A stretch of 64,000 nt of DNA from Onchocerca lupi (lineage: Eukaryota > Nematoda > Chromadorea > Rhabditida > Onchocercidae), in contig JAOVVO010000060.1 of NCBI GenBank assembly GCA_028564675.1, positions 1 to 64,000 on the forward strand, given 5' to 3'. Shown piece by piece: positions 10,559-24,900 of this stretch. Both the position numbers and the translations under genes were made by a program. Position 1 is the first letter of the stretch. Every line of letters begins with the position of its first letter. A model generated the notes under the pieces. It saw only the letters and a program-made list of their open reading frames with translations, was not told the DNA's origin and searched no databases.

Positions 10559-13500
10559 ACTGATCCATTATGGCACTTATATATTTGGAAAAATGGACCG
10601 ATGAAAATTAATTTGAAAAGTATCTATTTTTTCTAATTATTATCTTCATTCAGTCCTTCATAGATCCATATCGAATTAGTCATGACAGAAAATTGAATTT
10701 AATGCCTGTTATAAATATATTGCACGAGGACTGAAGGTATCTTCATTGTTATTATATTAATGGTTGGCTAGAAATTTTGCGTTAAAAAATATTGGTATCT
10801 GAAGAGATCTTTGAGCAGCAAGAAATCGATCGATCCATATGCTGTCTTGATCAAAACTTGTCCCATAAACGCGAATTCGATCCCATCTTCGAAAACTTGT
10901 GACAACAATCTGTTAACGATGATAATTAATATTAATGCAATATGACAGTTGCTAATGAAGAGAATTGCTCCATCAAAATATTTTGATTGATGTAAGTTCC
11001 ATACTCTTCAGGAGTTTCCAGAAATTAAGCATTTCGTGATAAGAACAAAATCGGTCTGATCTTGAAGTTTATCATACTTAGACTTCATGTCGTATAAGTT
11101 TTATTTCAAAGTTGATTGTATTTGATGCTTGCAGAAATTTGATAATACAGGTATGAGAAAATTTGTTTTCGATAGTCAAATTTAAGTTTTTGCAGAAAGT
11201 ACTTCTCAATACATGCAAATAGTACTTGAATAATAAATTAAGTGTTTTCAAAAACCTGTCTCAACATGACGGATTAAAATAAGTTTAAACAACGTAGATT
11301 TTTATGTTGTTTGTATCCAACTTTTTATTATTTATAAAACGAGTAATTCATCTTTCAATATGATTAGATATCAACATAATATTCCAAGTAAGTATATGCT
11401 TACCATAAATTCATACATTATAAATTGAAGCGATCTAGAAGATAAATTTATTTAGACATAAATGTTTTAAGCAGTAATTCCTATGATTTCATGTCTCAAT
11501 ATTTACACATCTAGGTTTTCAGCGATAATCCAGATATTTTGATTAAGATCACTCGGTTATCCATGCTAAATAGATTAATTTTCTAATCATATTTTAAAGC
11601 AGAATAGTAGGTATTACGAACTCCATATTTTGTGAAAAGTGCTTGAGATCTTCACCATTTGTCATCAATTTTATAAAAACAAAAGTTTATTCCAGAAATT
11701 TTATTCTGGAATAAGATAATTGAACAAAGATTTGTATGATTTAAGCTTTCATGGAAATTGTCTGCTTGTGAAGTTGAACAAATAGATATAAGAATGAAAT
11801 CGCCAAACTTGAATGTAATTCAGGATGGATTCAATTTTTTGAACACAAAAATATTTCGGCATCTTGTTTTTAGTAATGCATATTTTTGGAGATTTCAGCC
11901 TGGTTCTATTATGATGTCTAGGCCAATCAGTGACTGGACAAATCTTCTTGCTTTTCAAACAGTGCAAAAGAAGTATTCAGTTGATTGTCATTATGACAGT
12001 TTAAAGCTATGAATTGTCCAAAATCTTCCTAAATCTTTAAGTTTGATATTTTAACTAATAAAATTTGAAACAAAATAGAATTCATCAAGCAAATCTATAA
12101 CTAAGAAAAACAACTATATTTGTATAATTATTTTTCTTATTTGTAGAGACAGTGATGATAATATTTATTAGTGATTAGCAGAATTATCGTTTAAATATTT
12201 CATTGTGTTGATTTGGAAGTTATTTTTGAAATCGAATGCTATTTCAGATTAGTGATATTTAATTTTTAACATTTATTTAAGTTTCAATATAGTTGCCTTG
12301 CAACAATTAGATTCTAAAAATTGAACAGATTTAATATCTTAGCTGTGAAAAACTTTGTCTATGATTAATATTTCTTACGACTAATTCCATAAAAGACTTT
12401 TATTGACTTTTTTTTTTCGTATTTAGTGATAATTTTGTGAGTATAAAAATTATTCTCATCAACTGAATGAATCATAGCAGCTTCAATGAAATATGAAGCA
12501 TAATTGCAGCATCATCGGACAGAGGTTGTCATAGGCGTATACCATAGTATGAACAAATTTTTCAAAAAATCGGTTTTTTCTTCATGTCAGATTCTTTTTT
12601 CATTTGCTTGGTTTTGAAATGACCATTGAGATTTACTGATAGAAACGATTTTGTAAATGTTGTATAAATTATAACTGTATGAAGATGCATTCAACGTGTA
12701 GATTTGTTTCGATCAGTGACGCAATATTATAGATTGCAATTATCAGAAGTATTTCTTGACAAACAGATTCTTGTAAATGAACTGACATTTTTGTCATTCT
12801 TTTTATATTCTCGCTATATTCTCGATGGTTTCTGAATTCATCTTAAAAAGAACGTGGAATTCCTTAGGATGAATTGGAATCTTCGATTCCTGCAATCTAG
12901 CTATGACATGGATCCAAACTGTGAAACCAAAATAATACTTATAATAATTCTTGTGTTTATTCGGTTTTCATCGATATTTTAAAATAGAAATCCTTTTATT
13001 GATTTTTGACAACTTTTTCACTCGTTACAGCAATTTGGCATATCACAAAGATCACCACTAATGGTATTTATCAGTTAAACAGCACATTTCATAGTGATGG
13101 CTTTATTCAGGATGAAATTTCGTTTGTTTTGAATTTTAGGACATCGTACTTCGATATCTGTCTGATTACGGTATTCCCGAATCCAGTTATGCTGCAAATT
13201 AGATTCTTTATTCAATGAAAAAGCAATTAGAATACGGCTTTTTTAGCACAAAGAAATCTTGATCAAAGCAGAATGTTCATTTCATACACTTTTTCAGTTA
13301 TGCAGAAATTTCTGCATATTAACCAGTTTCCTTGAAAAATTTGTTGATAATTCAAATTTTAAATACTCATAACCTAATTACTTCGCTGAATTTATCTACT
13401 TTAAATTCCATGAAGCAATGAGATGAGCAATATTAATTAAATGATTTATGAATGAATTAGACAGAATCTAGCAATCAGTATAGATCAAATTTATAGTAGA

Positions 13501-16500
13501 CAGATGTTGCAGTTTATTATGAAGTAATTTGTATTCGTTTTGTTTTTAGCTTCTTTTAATCTTTAATTTTGTTGACTTTAACCTTTAATTTGGTGCTTTT
13601 AACTTTGATATAACTTTTAATTGCTTTGTTTTTCCGAAATCCAACTAACCCAAAACCAGCAACTCAATCTTTGCTTTCTTATTATTTATTGTATAATTTA
13701 TATTGCCATCAATACTCGTTATTTTCCTTTTATTGATATTTTTATTGCTATTAATAAGAAGAAAATAATGATGCATTCGATAGTACGTTTTAGTTGAAGA
13801 GATTTTGGAAAAATCCGGAATTTCCATTATCCAAAACAATTGTTTTATTGAAACTTAATATATATTTTCCCAATCTAATTGAAGCTTATCGCTTGCGGAA
13901 ATGTCGAGAATGATTTGCTTAGTAAGTTGAGAAACAGTTACCTCGCTCCATACATTTGACATTCGGGTTGGATTCTATCAAGACTGATGTTGCGTGTCAA
14001 AAGACTTTACATGATCGGAGAATGTTTAAAATTAAATTTTCAAATTATGAAGTTGGATCAACAATCTATTATCTATACAGCACAACTTCGAGCAATGCTA
14101 TCGTCTGATGATTTTTTGATGCCAGATTCAAATTGATTTCTTTCATCTATCACTAAATGATTAAAATCGTGGATAATCGGAGTCGCCTGACCTTAGTCGA
14201 TTTTGCTTTGACATAAACAATTATATCCGTGTGAGACCTTCAATTTGCATGAAGGTTCCGGAAATATGATTTCTGTTTCCGTAATATCTGGTCATTACCG
14301 ATGAGAAATGAGTTAGAGTCAGTAGCAGATCTGTCCAATATTTCATTTAAATTTTGCAAATTATTAGAAAGTTGCAATTGTCCATTATATGAGCGGGAGT
14401 AATACATAACTCAATTCATTTGTGGCCTTCGATTCCTTGGCAAAGCTATAAATGACATAATTAATGCGATATTTATGAGAGTGTTAAATATGCAAGTCGA
14501 TAATAGTTAACATTCCTGGCATGCATGCATGCATGTTTTATAGCTTACATGGCCATTTTGAAAGCTGCCACTTGCTAATCAAACTTGCATTATTTATGAT
14601 GTGCGCTGTTTCATCTATTTAGGCGTGAAAGGAATTTGAAGAACTTAAAAAGCAATCATTTCTGGTTCTTATCAAAATGTGTTTTTATTTGCATTTCCCT
14701 CTTTCTCCCTCTTCTTTTTTACGACATATGAGCATTGCTTGGTATGTTTTTTCAAAAATTTCTGTCACAATTAACCACTGAAAAATCGATTTCTAAGAAA
14801 TTTATATGACTTAAATCGTTATTTTGATCGTTCCGGCGAATTCAATCAATTCGATTTATATAAAGGGCCCAATCAAGAAATAATAGATGAAATGTTGTGC
14901 AAGCAAGAAAGAAATGAACGTTTTTCCGATCATTTCAAATGTGAGAGTTCACCTCACACTTGCTCTAATCATCTCACCACTTTCGATGCTTAAAATTCAG
15001 ATTTTAGTTTTTAGTCGTAATTCTTTTTTTATTCGATCAGATTTGCATAGTTTAGAAGTAAAAATGTTTGGAAGATTTGATAAGTTTTAGTTTCAGCTTA
15101 TTCTATTCGCTAGAGTATATTTCGACAATGCAAACGAATTTCATTTAACTCTAAGAGCAAATAATAAACCAAGCCAAGAATTTGATTTACATATTCTAAC
15201 TTAATAAATTTAACATAACAATATTACGAGAGCTATACTAATAATATCAGAGAATGGCTAAATTTATAAAAAATTATGAAATTCATCAATATACTTTGGA
15301 GCTATTAGAGTTTTTCAAAAATTTTAATCATTGCAAAATATCTGCTAGATCTCTCGTGGTTGCTTGTGTTAGCTCTATGTCATTCGAAACTTCAACATAT
15401 TAATTGTTTAAAAAATGAAATTTTGAATTCAATTAAACCAACCCTTTAAAAGAGTTTGTAATTTTTTTAAAACCAAAGCAACAAAGTATAACATTTTTTG
15501 ATTTTCATATTTTCGAGCAATTTAAGTAATTGAAATAGAAAGCATAAAGGTGGAAAGAATGATTCATTGATTCTGGCAGAAATATGATCCTTAAGGCATT
15601 GCTCGAAAATATCAGTGAAATTGTACTTCCGTTATGTGAAAATCTATTAGTCGTAAACATTTGTAATAGGATAAATATAAGTGCATTATAGTTTTATTTC
15701 TTGTGATGGAGACGTCATCAACTTCAAATAGAATCTTCGAAAATTCTAGAAAATATGAAAATAAACTTATGATTTGTGGTACAACTTGTTTTCGGAAAAA
15801 TAATTAACGGGTAATTTTTTAGAAATTAGATTTCTTATACTACACAAATATAATCACGAACTTGAAAAGGTCACAGAAGATTATTCGATTGTGAGCAAGA
15901 GAAAGGAATTGAAAAATGAAAGAAAACATTGAGATCAAAAATTTTTTTCCCATGATAAAGTAAGATTATTTATTAATAATAAACAATCCCTAATTTATGG
16001 TACCATCATCATTAACATTCCTTATAAGATGATGACACAATGCGTCTTTCTACAAAAATTAATTTTTTTATTGTTTAATGAAGTATTCAACTGAACAGCT
16101 GATAAGTTTTTTCTTCTAACCTCAAGCTAGGCTTCATTCCAGGCTTCCAATCAATTTTTTTCCCTTGACCTTCTCTTCTTGCAAAAGTTTTTTTTTTTTT
16201 CAATTGTTAGTAAAGTTTGAATGTTTAAATTGTTAATATAATCTATGCTGTAGATATTTTACTCGCTACTAAGCTATGCAGATTTGCAATCTTTTTTTAC
16301 TCTACTCAGAAGGGTGAATATAAGTAAGTGAATGCATTGGGGAAATTTGATGAAAGTTCTGTTTTGCAAAATTCATATAGAACAATATAAAATTCCTATG
16401 ATATGTAATTATCAATTCATGTAATTTTCTTGTAATTATCGAATATCTTTGAAAAAATGAAAAAAAAGGCATTTTAAATTTTTTTGAAATAGCAAAAATT

Positions 16501-18900
16501 ACAAACCTCATCGATCAAAAAAATAGAGAAGGATGAGCAGTTGTTCTTCAAGTTTCTTGTCAATGTTTTTTAAAACATACCTCTTTATTTTCTTTTCTAT
16601 TTTTTTCTTTCTTTCTAAATTTTTTTTAATAAATTAATATTCATAAATATTCGTATGTGCAACATATCTATGAATTCGTAAATTTAAAGTTGAATTCGAA
16701 AAATTTTTCAAATCAGTGGAGTGGATGGAGAAATTGCTATACTGAAGCATATTTGGCTCAAAACTCCTCACCAAACGACAATAATTCATCCCCACTAATT
16801 ATTGAATTCCACAAAAATTCATCATCATTGGGTCTTAATGAATAAAGAACTAATCGTAAAGTTTTCCCATCTTTCAGCAGTGATTTGCAACTTTTATATG
16901 CAATTTAAAGTTTCATAAGACGAGTTAAAGCTTTCTGAAATTTCCCATATTAAAGTTTTAATAAATTTCATTCGCTGGGAAGGATGAATTAATAACCTAG
17001 CCAAGAAAAATTGATACTATTTTTATTTTTCCTCATTTGAAGCTAATTTTTGTATTTTCGAGTTTTTATTTGTTTTAATTTAGATTAATTTATTTGTTTC
17101 TTAATAAATTATACTTCAATCAATACTTCTGAGGCAACTATAATAAAAAATATTGAGTTTTTTTTTTGATTTTTTTTATATACTTTTGTATATCAAAAAA
17201 ATCGAAAAAAAAAAACTATCAAAATAAGAAAAATTCATTTCTGAACTAAATTGGGTAAAGTTTTGCATTGCCAATTTGAATTCCTAAGAAATTTTCGATG
17301 CGAATTAAGTTACAAAAGTGTTTTTTCCTTTAATCTACCTGTTGAGAACGGTACTTTAAGGAGGGAAAAAGAAATCTTATAGATCAAGAGACCAGAAGTT
17401 TTATATAAAAGCTTCAAACCTGATTTTGCTAATAACAATTTTGACTAGTGCCCATATCATCTTGTTTCATTTTTATGATATTTTCGAGCTAGCGATAAAA
17501 ATGGAGAAATCATTTATTACTGGAACGGCCTCAGTGACCATTTCGTCTGGCTGATCTCTGGTCAGGTTTAATTTCGCACCATATCAATGCTCTTTGAACG
17601 ATGTTGACGTATGGAAATGTTTGGAATAGTGGATATGTGAAGCTTGTGATATCGATTCTTCTGGCTGGAAAGAAGCTTCTTGGAGGATAGATGGATGCTG
17701 TTTCGTTGCAATTCATTTCTCCTCCACTTCTTCTTTCTCATTTCTCTTCAGGATTGATGCTAGAAATTTCAATTTCAAGCTTGAATCTTTTTCCTCATCA
17801 CTTATTTACTCATTTTCGAAAACACTCCTCAGATGTTATTTTTGAAGTTCGACAATTCCTACTAGTTTCTTTGAGAGACAGTCTTTTCTCCTGGAATTTC
17901 TATCATTAGACTTTTGTTAATAAAATTTAGCATAATTAAATTTTAATAATAAACATGATGAAAAATTTGAAAGAATTAGAATATGATTTTTTCTGAGAAA
18001 TATTTAACATTTTTGAAAAGTTTTTCTAGAATTGGATGAGTCTTTTTGTTTGCTTTATGTTTAATTAATAATAAAATTTTCCAGTCAATTAAGAAATTAG
18101 AAATTTTTTTCTCGTTGAAATATTTGTTGTCTAACAAATAGAGTTTCTGAACGTTGATTTTTATAATGTTGTCATTCCATTACCAGCGATTATTTTGGTG
18201 GATTAAATTAAAGATTTTTTTGGATTTTGTTATGTTTGCATGCCGTTGCATTCCATGCATGCGTGCAGTGCAGCTGCATCATTAAAAGCAGTAAAAATGC
18301 ACATTTCTGGTAAGTACGACTAATTAAAGTGACACCTTTTGGGATCTAGTGGGATTTGAACTTCCAAATGATACTTAATGCTTTTTCCCTTCACCCGATT
18401 ATCATCATTTCAATCTTCTATTTATAGCATATGTCTCTTCCTATGGACAATTCGTATGGCTGATGTTTTCGAGCCAAGCGTTTGCCTTTTTCGCTTGCAT
18501 ATTAATCAGTCGCCTGTCTTCTTGGCATTCATTCCAACAAGATATGAGCTGAATTGAAGTTTGCAGTAATTGATTTACTTGCAAAACTCCTTCGATCTCA
18601 TTCCAACAAGCTGCTCCATTCATCATTCTTCAACAACTATCATTCGATAGCTTTCTTGTTTGCTTGCCTGCTTCCTGTGCTTGCCATCCATCGGAATAGA
18701 AACGAAATTGTTGGAAAAATAGGCAAAAAATCTATTATTGTTTGCCTGTTGTTGTTAATGGTTTTGTTACCAGTATTTCCGACTTGAAAACAATTGAGAG
18801 ATCGATAAACTGACAGTGTACCTGAGTTTTGTGTTGACAGACGGAGTTGACTGATAGAGTGATTGTTGTTGTAGTACCAGTCATCTGATACTTCTTGCTG

Positions 18901-18945
18901 TTATCTGATGGATGTATGGATAGATGGATAGATGGACAGATGGAT
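18901..18945. repeat. GATG/GATA-rich simple repeat
   Basis: Imperfect tetranucleotide run of GATGGATG, GATAGATG and GACAGATG words. A microsatellite with no gene attached. Confidence 0.7.
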
Positions 18946-19553
18946 CTACGACAATGGTTAGAAGGTGCAAGAGGAGGAAAGAGTGAGAAGAAATATACTG
19001 AAATTATGATTTGTTTCACAGTTACATTTTAATGATGAAATTTGATTCTAAGGATACACTGATGCTGCCTTTTGGGGTCCATGTACGCATAGAATGATAA
19101 TTATGAATTTATTCTTTAAAATTTAATTTGTGAATCATTTCTAATTTTTGATTTGGTTTTTTCCTTGAATGATATGGTTATAAGAATCATAAATAACGAC
19201 TGAGAAGGATAATGATGAAATAAAACAGCGATCACTTTGAATGAACGATAGTAAGAAATGGTGTTAAGAACAATGTAATGATAACGATAACCTTCAACAT
19301 GATATGACAGTTGCTTCACAATTTTTTGATGTTTGTGAAAGATAGTAACAAATTTTGATTCTCACGGACGATTCACTACCTATCTTTTCTTTTGCTTCTT
19401 TGTTCATAACAAATTTAAGACGAACACAACAAGGCTGCAATTTCGCTTAGGGACATTTCTATTGAACCGAAGACCCATCAATCTTCTTTCTTCCTCTCTT
19501 TTATTGCTTCTGTCATATTTTCTAACAAAAAACTGATTATTTTGGACATTGGG

Positions 19554-19631
19554 TTGATTAGGTGATAATCATTGAAGTTCGAAGAGTTTAAATTGATTAG
19601 GTGACAATTATTGAAGTTCGAAAAGATTAAA
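19554..19631 (+). repeat. 39 bp tandem duplication
   Basis: Two abutting 39 bp copies (19554-19592, 19593-19631), both starting TTGATTAGGTGA and sharing ATTGAAGTTCGAA, with a handful of substitutions. Confidence 0.85.
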
Positions 19632-21385
19632 ATATTCATTCACTGTTCAACGATTACTGTAATTAATTATACCATCATCTGGGCTGGCATATATCTCATT
19701 ATTCCTAAAGTTTTCCTACCTCCCAATCTGGTATATATTTATATCTATAGCAAAGCATTATTATTAATATTCTGAGTTAAACAATAAATATTTTTATGAA
19801 ACATAAATCACTGAATGATTGATCTCCACTAAGGTAGTGAATGTGAAATGAAAGATATCATCATCAGAGCTGGTCTGAAATTAATGAAAACTATAGTACT
19901 TGTCAGACGATGAGTTATGGGAAAGTTAAATAATGCATTCATCGCGGAAAAATTGAAAGTTTAATTTATTAAAGAGGAGCAAGGTATTAATTAACAGCTT
20001 TCGATTTTTTTCCCTTTGGAGACTGAACCTACTTTGAATTCGAGGCGCAAAGGTATCTGTTAGAGTCAAACTAACATGGCTGTCTTCAACTTTTAAAATT
20101 GTGGTTTATCAGCTTTGAATTTGAATAAATCGTTATATGATGAGATGACGAAATATTTTATTTACTTAATGGATTTGTTAATGTGTATTTTGTTTTTTAG
20201 ATTTTACTGTGCAAATATTATCTAATTCTTCCACAAATTAACTTATCATACAAATAGGGAATAAAATATTCCCCTCAAATGATTGCTATGTAATTTATGA
20301 ACTACTGGAAGAGTAAACATTGGTTCTGATTCCTGCAGTTGCCATTCTATTTTTGTCAAATGGGCGTTTGCTTTTCTTCCAGTTGTTCATTACTGCTCAT
20401 TTACAGATAAATATGTTTGCCTTTTTCCGCTTGACTTGATTCTAGCAGTAATTCAATAGCAAAAATAATTTTTGAATCTATAATTAATTTATTCTGGCAG
20501 TAAAAGTAAAAGTAATTATGGCATAAGAAATAAGTAAAATTTAGTAATTTAAATAATTTAAGTAATTCGAACTGAAGTAATTTCTACTTAGACATAATTT
20601 GCTTCAATTACAGTTTTCTCTCTTTTTCCCGTTCCATGCGAAAAATTTCCTTCTTGAAAATGTGATGAATGATTCACAGTTTCGCTTAACATCAAAAACG
20701 CACTTTTTTTTCGCGAGTGGAAAGCCAGCATCAAATACTTATGCTTGGAACTTTTTTTGAAAAGTAAATACTCATATGAAAAATTTAAATTGAGACATCA
20801 CTTCATGCAAGCAAATCTTTTTGTGCATGATTTATTCGAGTGATATGGTCTATGGCTTTTGAAGTACAGTCTGTGGATTCTTCTATGGATTTATGGATTC
20901 TTACATACAGGATCCATGGATTTTTATGCAATATGTTCCCTCTCCTAAAGTCTTCCAAATAGTAATGAGGCATATTTAAAAATATCTAGACTAACGAACA
21001 GTTGTCCATTCCCGTTGTGTAAAAGAAATTTCGATTCTATAAATCGTCAAGTTTGAACATACTGCCAGTGTTAGAGATGCTAGTGTCAATATTTGGAAAA
21101 TGAGCATATCTTTTACAGGTATGTTATGCTATCAAAAATATAATGATGTTTTTATGGATTGGCAGATTAGTTTAAAAATATACAAAAATGTTAATTAAAC
21201 AGACAAGTTCGATAGATAAACATATTCCTTCCACTTGCACTTCCCAGAATCAAAACCGCAAATTTGGGGAAGCAAAAGTGATTATTGTGATCTGATTATC
21301 CGTAAAGCTGTCAATGATAATCGGACATTTCGGTTGTATAGCGGTCGTTCGTTCGTTTAGAAAGCAACTAGCAGACATATTATAT

Positions 21386-21445
21386 TCCCACATACATACA
21401 TACACAACATACACACATACACACACACACATGTACACACATATA
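21386..21445. repeat. CA-rich microsatellite
   Basis: ACATACATAC followed by a run of CA/TA units ending ACACATGTACACACAT. A TA-rich stretch follows at about 21872-21910, just upstream of the SLC4 coding start. Confidence 0.75.
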
Positions 21446-21936
21446 ACTTTTATTCTCTGCACAGTTGTAGTACACTTGTAATAAGAAGAAAAGCTACGCA
21501 TACGTGGAAACACATCCTGTCTTTGAGGATGAAGGAAAGACGGATGGATGGTAAATCTGATCGACTCCCAGACTAGACTCAAATGCTCTCAACTTTCCCA
21601 TAAGCTATACGTCGTCTATTTTTGAGTTTCTTTGTGCTCATGTATGGTCGCGCTCCTCATCGGGAAACTAAATGCGTTTCCAATGGAGGTCTTTTTATAG
21701 GCCTTAATTCAAAAATCATCAACTATTTATTGATCTGCTATTGCGCTAATATTGAGGGCCAAACGTTCGGAGCCAAACGGTCTTTGGATATTCGGCATAC
21801 GGCCAATTATTATTTATTGTCTTAGACTCATTCTTGCTGCTACTGGTTCTCTGGGAACGTAAATTATTGCGTATATTATATATACATATATATATTATGT
21901 ATATATATGTTTGCTGAATATTACTAATCGTTAGAT

Positions 21937-24900
21937 ATGTCAAGTATGAAGGCTGATAGTGATGATAATAATGATAGCAATAAAGGATTATCAGAATCAA
22001 CATCACCATTATCTTCTTCCTCAAATCAACAGCATACTGTTAATATAATCCCACCATCAGCATCCAATGAAACGACACATCATGCACCTCTCGCGGAACC
22101 TGAACAAACCGAACATCATCAGAAACATCGTGGAAGTATTTGGGATACTTATATTGAAATGAGTGATGTCGGTGAACGGAAACGCAGAATGACACGTAAT
22201 TTGGACAGCACTGATCAGACACAAAATCAGGAACAAAATCTGGCTGATCTTGGTAAGATACTTTTCATTGAATGATAACACTTCTGGATTAAAGTAGATG
22301 CAGTAATATTACAAAAAGATCAAATTTTAATTTCTTAAGCGCTTGGATCATTCACTCAGTTTCTGAAGGACATATTTCAGAAAAAAACAAATGACAGAAA
22401 AGTGTGGTAGAATAGAATTCGAGGAAATTAGAATAAATAATATAAATAAAGACTTACTGCCAGAGGAAAACAGGTAAAGTAAGCGAAGTATTAGCGAGCA
22501 ATTTTGATCCCAAGAAAAAGGAAAAAAAAAACAAAAAAAAACAAACAAAGCCTGCAAAGTCTAAGTATCTCAAAGCCTAAGTATTACTTTTCTTTCTCTC
22601 TTTCGATGTTATTCGTTTTTTTTTAAATTTTTTATTTTTTTTTATTTCTTTTGTTTAGGCTTTGAGCTGGTTAACATACAATAAAAGTGGACAATGCGTA
22701 TCAAATCTTTGTGGACGATTAGACAAATAATACTATTAGATTAGGATTTAACATGTGGTTAGTAGTTGACAACTCGTGCAAAGTTACAGCAGTAAATACA
22801 GTGCAAATTCAGGAGTTTTCGATCAAAGAATACCTTGAAAAGGCATTAAAGCAGAGAAAAAAGAAATATCTTTTTTTTTGTGACTTTATCACTGATTTGA
22901 ATGAAAATCGCAGAGATCTGACTGAGTGAAAGAGAAAAAATTTTTCTCAAGCCACTCTTCCTGAATGCAATTCTTTTGTCTCACTTTAGAATGACCACAA
23001 AACAAATATCAATTTTTGTTTTATAATTGGCTTGAATCCATTCCTGAGCATTTTTGTCGGAATAATTATTTCTTGAAGGCCTATAAAGATTTCGTTATTT
23101 AGAATGAAAAAAAATTGTCTGTTCAAATATCTCAAGGATAACTCCTCAAGAATCACATTCTTTTTTCTGATAATGTAAAAATTAGTTTCCTAAATGGGAA
23201 AAATGTTCTTTATACAACTACAAAATTAAAAAATATGTTGAAAATGTTGAAAAAAAAAATCAAGTTTAAAAATACTGCTATCATTTTTCTTTTTTTATAT
23301 GAGCCTTTTATTTCACTGTTCAGGTGTCTATACTCGCTCTGTTTTTTTGTAAGTTAATAAGATACATTTATTATAATTAGATAAGTGAGATGACACAATA
23401 TGCTAGTGGCCAGTATTGCAAGACTAAAATAAATTTAAATTCGCCACAAATTTGTGCCAAAAATTTTCAGGTCCTGGTGCTCGAGTGATGTTTTTGCTAA
23501 AAGAGCAAGATGAGTTGCCAGCGTTATTCACGGAGATGGGTGAATTAACCCGTTCAGGAATGGTTGAAGAATGGCGTGAAACAGCTAGATGGGTGAAATT
23601 CGAAGAGGACGTAGAAGAAGGAGGCAATCGTTGGTCGAAGCCTCATGTGGCTACTCTATCACTTCATGCGCTTTTCCAGCTGCGCTCTTGTTTGTTGAAT
23701 GGTGTTATCATTATGGATTCTGAGGCAAAAGAATTTTCAGAACTTGTTGGTTAGTTATGTTTTTTACCTTTGATTCAGATTCATCGTCATTAATTTTTTA
23801 CATGTGAAGCTTCGTAGTGAGTCACATTTAGGTTTTTGTTCATCACTGAAAAATACAAATCTAAATTTTAAATATATCATCTATTTATTTATTATTCAAT
23901 ACAAACAGACATTGATTGCTTTCATTGAAGAAGTTTTAAAGAATGTTATTATGAAGTGCACTTTTTTCCAGAAGAGATTTTGGAACATTTAGTGGCAGCG
24001 GGTCAGCTAGGAGAGGTCGAAGTTGATGAAGTTCGTAATGTACTTTCAAAAAGGCATACTCATCAGTACGAACAGGTAATTTACTTTTTTCCCCTGTTTA
24101 TATTTTGAAAAATGATAATAAAGTCATAAAATCCTTATCCAGTCTGTGTCACATTTCTATAACTCTTTTCCTTTATTCAGTATCACTGACATTAAATGTT
24201 GTCAGTTTGTATTATGCAAGAAATTTAAGGTCTAAGTGAGCCATATCGATTACTCATTTAATATTCTTTTTTAAAATTATTATTTACATGATGATAGATT
24301 ATATCATTTTTTCACTGTGAATACGTTTGCTTTAACATTTATCTTGTTTATTACTTAAATTTTTTAAAGTCAAGTTGAAATTTAAATTTTGCAAGTCTTA
24401 TTAATAAAATACTCCGAAATTAATGTTTTTTAATCGGCCTATTTTCGTATTTTTTTGATTATTGAGCTTCTGATTCAAGCCTTTTATGGATTTCAAGAAA
24501 ACAAAAACTATTTTTTCATTATTATTATTGATAATAAAATATTTCGATTTTAGTGTTTTTCAATCCGCCTACTTCCAAGAATTTTCTTGATTATTCAGCT
24601 AATACGCTTCTGATTTAAATCTCTTGTGGATTTCAAGAAAATAAATTCTATCTGTTCATTATTATCAGGAGGATTTTGCATTATTTCTAAAAAAAATGGG
24701 AACCAACCAAGTTTTTCATTTAAATTAATGAATTTTGAAGCTGAGAGGTGGAAGTCAAAATTACGATTCATATTTGCTTCCTGTTAAGGCACGTGGGACA
24801 GGAAATGGCAATGGTTCTTCGCAAAGCGGTTTCCTGAATGCAGTTCGTTCAATATCCGACATTGGTAAGACATTTTCACATGGACGAAATCTTGGGAAAA

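Larger units (their letters stand above)
5622..21936. other. Long gene-poor interval (about 16.3 kb)
   Basis: No open frame here has conserved protein character or splice sites that join in phase. The longest frames are chance frames in AT-rich DNA. Seen instead: fold-back repeats (6283-6725, 8878-8940), a 39 bp tandem duplication (19554-19631), GATG-rich and CA-rich microsatellites, ATGCATGC clusters (9030, 14520, 18240), and a CCAAT/TATA-like block at 7272-7300. A 75-codon frame at 10331-10558 (start MSDRVKNNSV, then DADDTNQKSDDVNQK) is the best small-ORF candidate but has no recognised relative. Distal regulation of the SLC4 gene or noncoding transcripts are possible but not shown. Confidence 0.5.

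Noticed and set aside
11749..12012. Overlapping 84- and 72-codon frames on opposite strands
   Set aside because: No recognised domain or splice structure; base composition the same as surrounding desert.
17531..17909. Pair of 60-70-codon frames in slightly GC-richer DNA
   Set aside because: No conserved protein character and no partner exons; a bacterial origin was considered but nothing matched by eye.
18735..19019. 94-codon minus-strand frame with ICPSIHLSIHPSDN
   Set aside because: The Ser/His/Pro pattern is a translation of the GATG tetranucleotide repeat.
21250..21582. 110-codon minus-strand frame
   Set aside because: Created by the CA-rich microsatellite (CVYMCVCVCVYVV-type translation); low complexity, no conserved flank.
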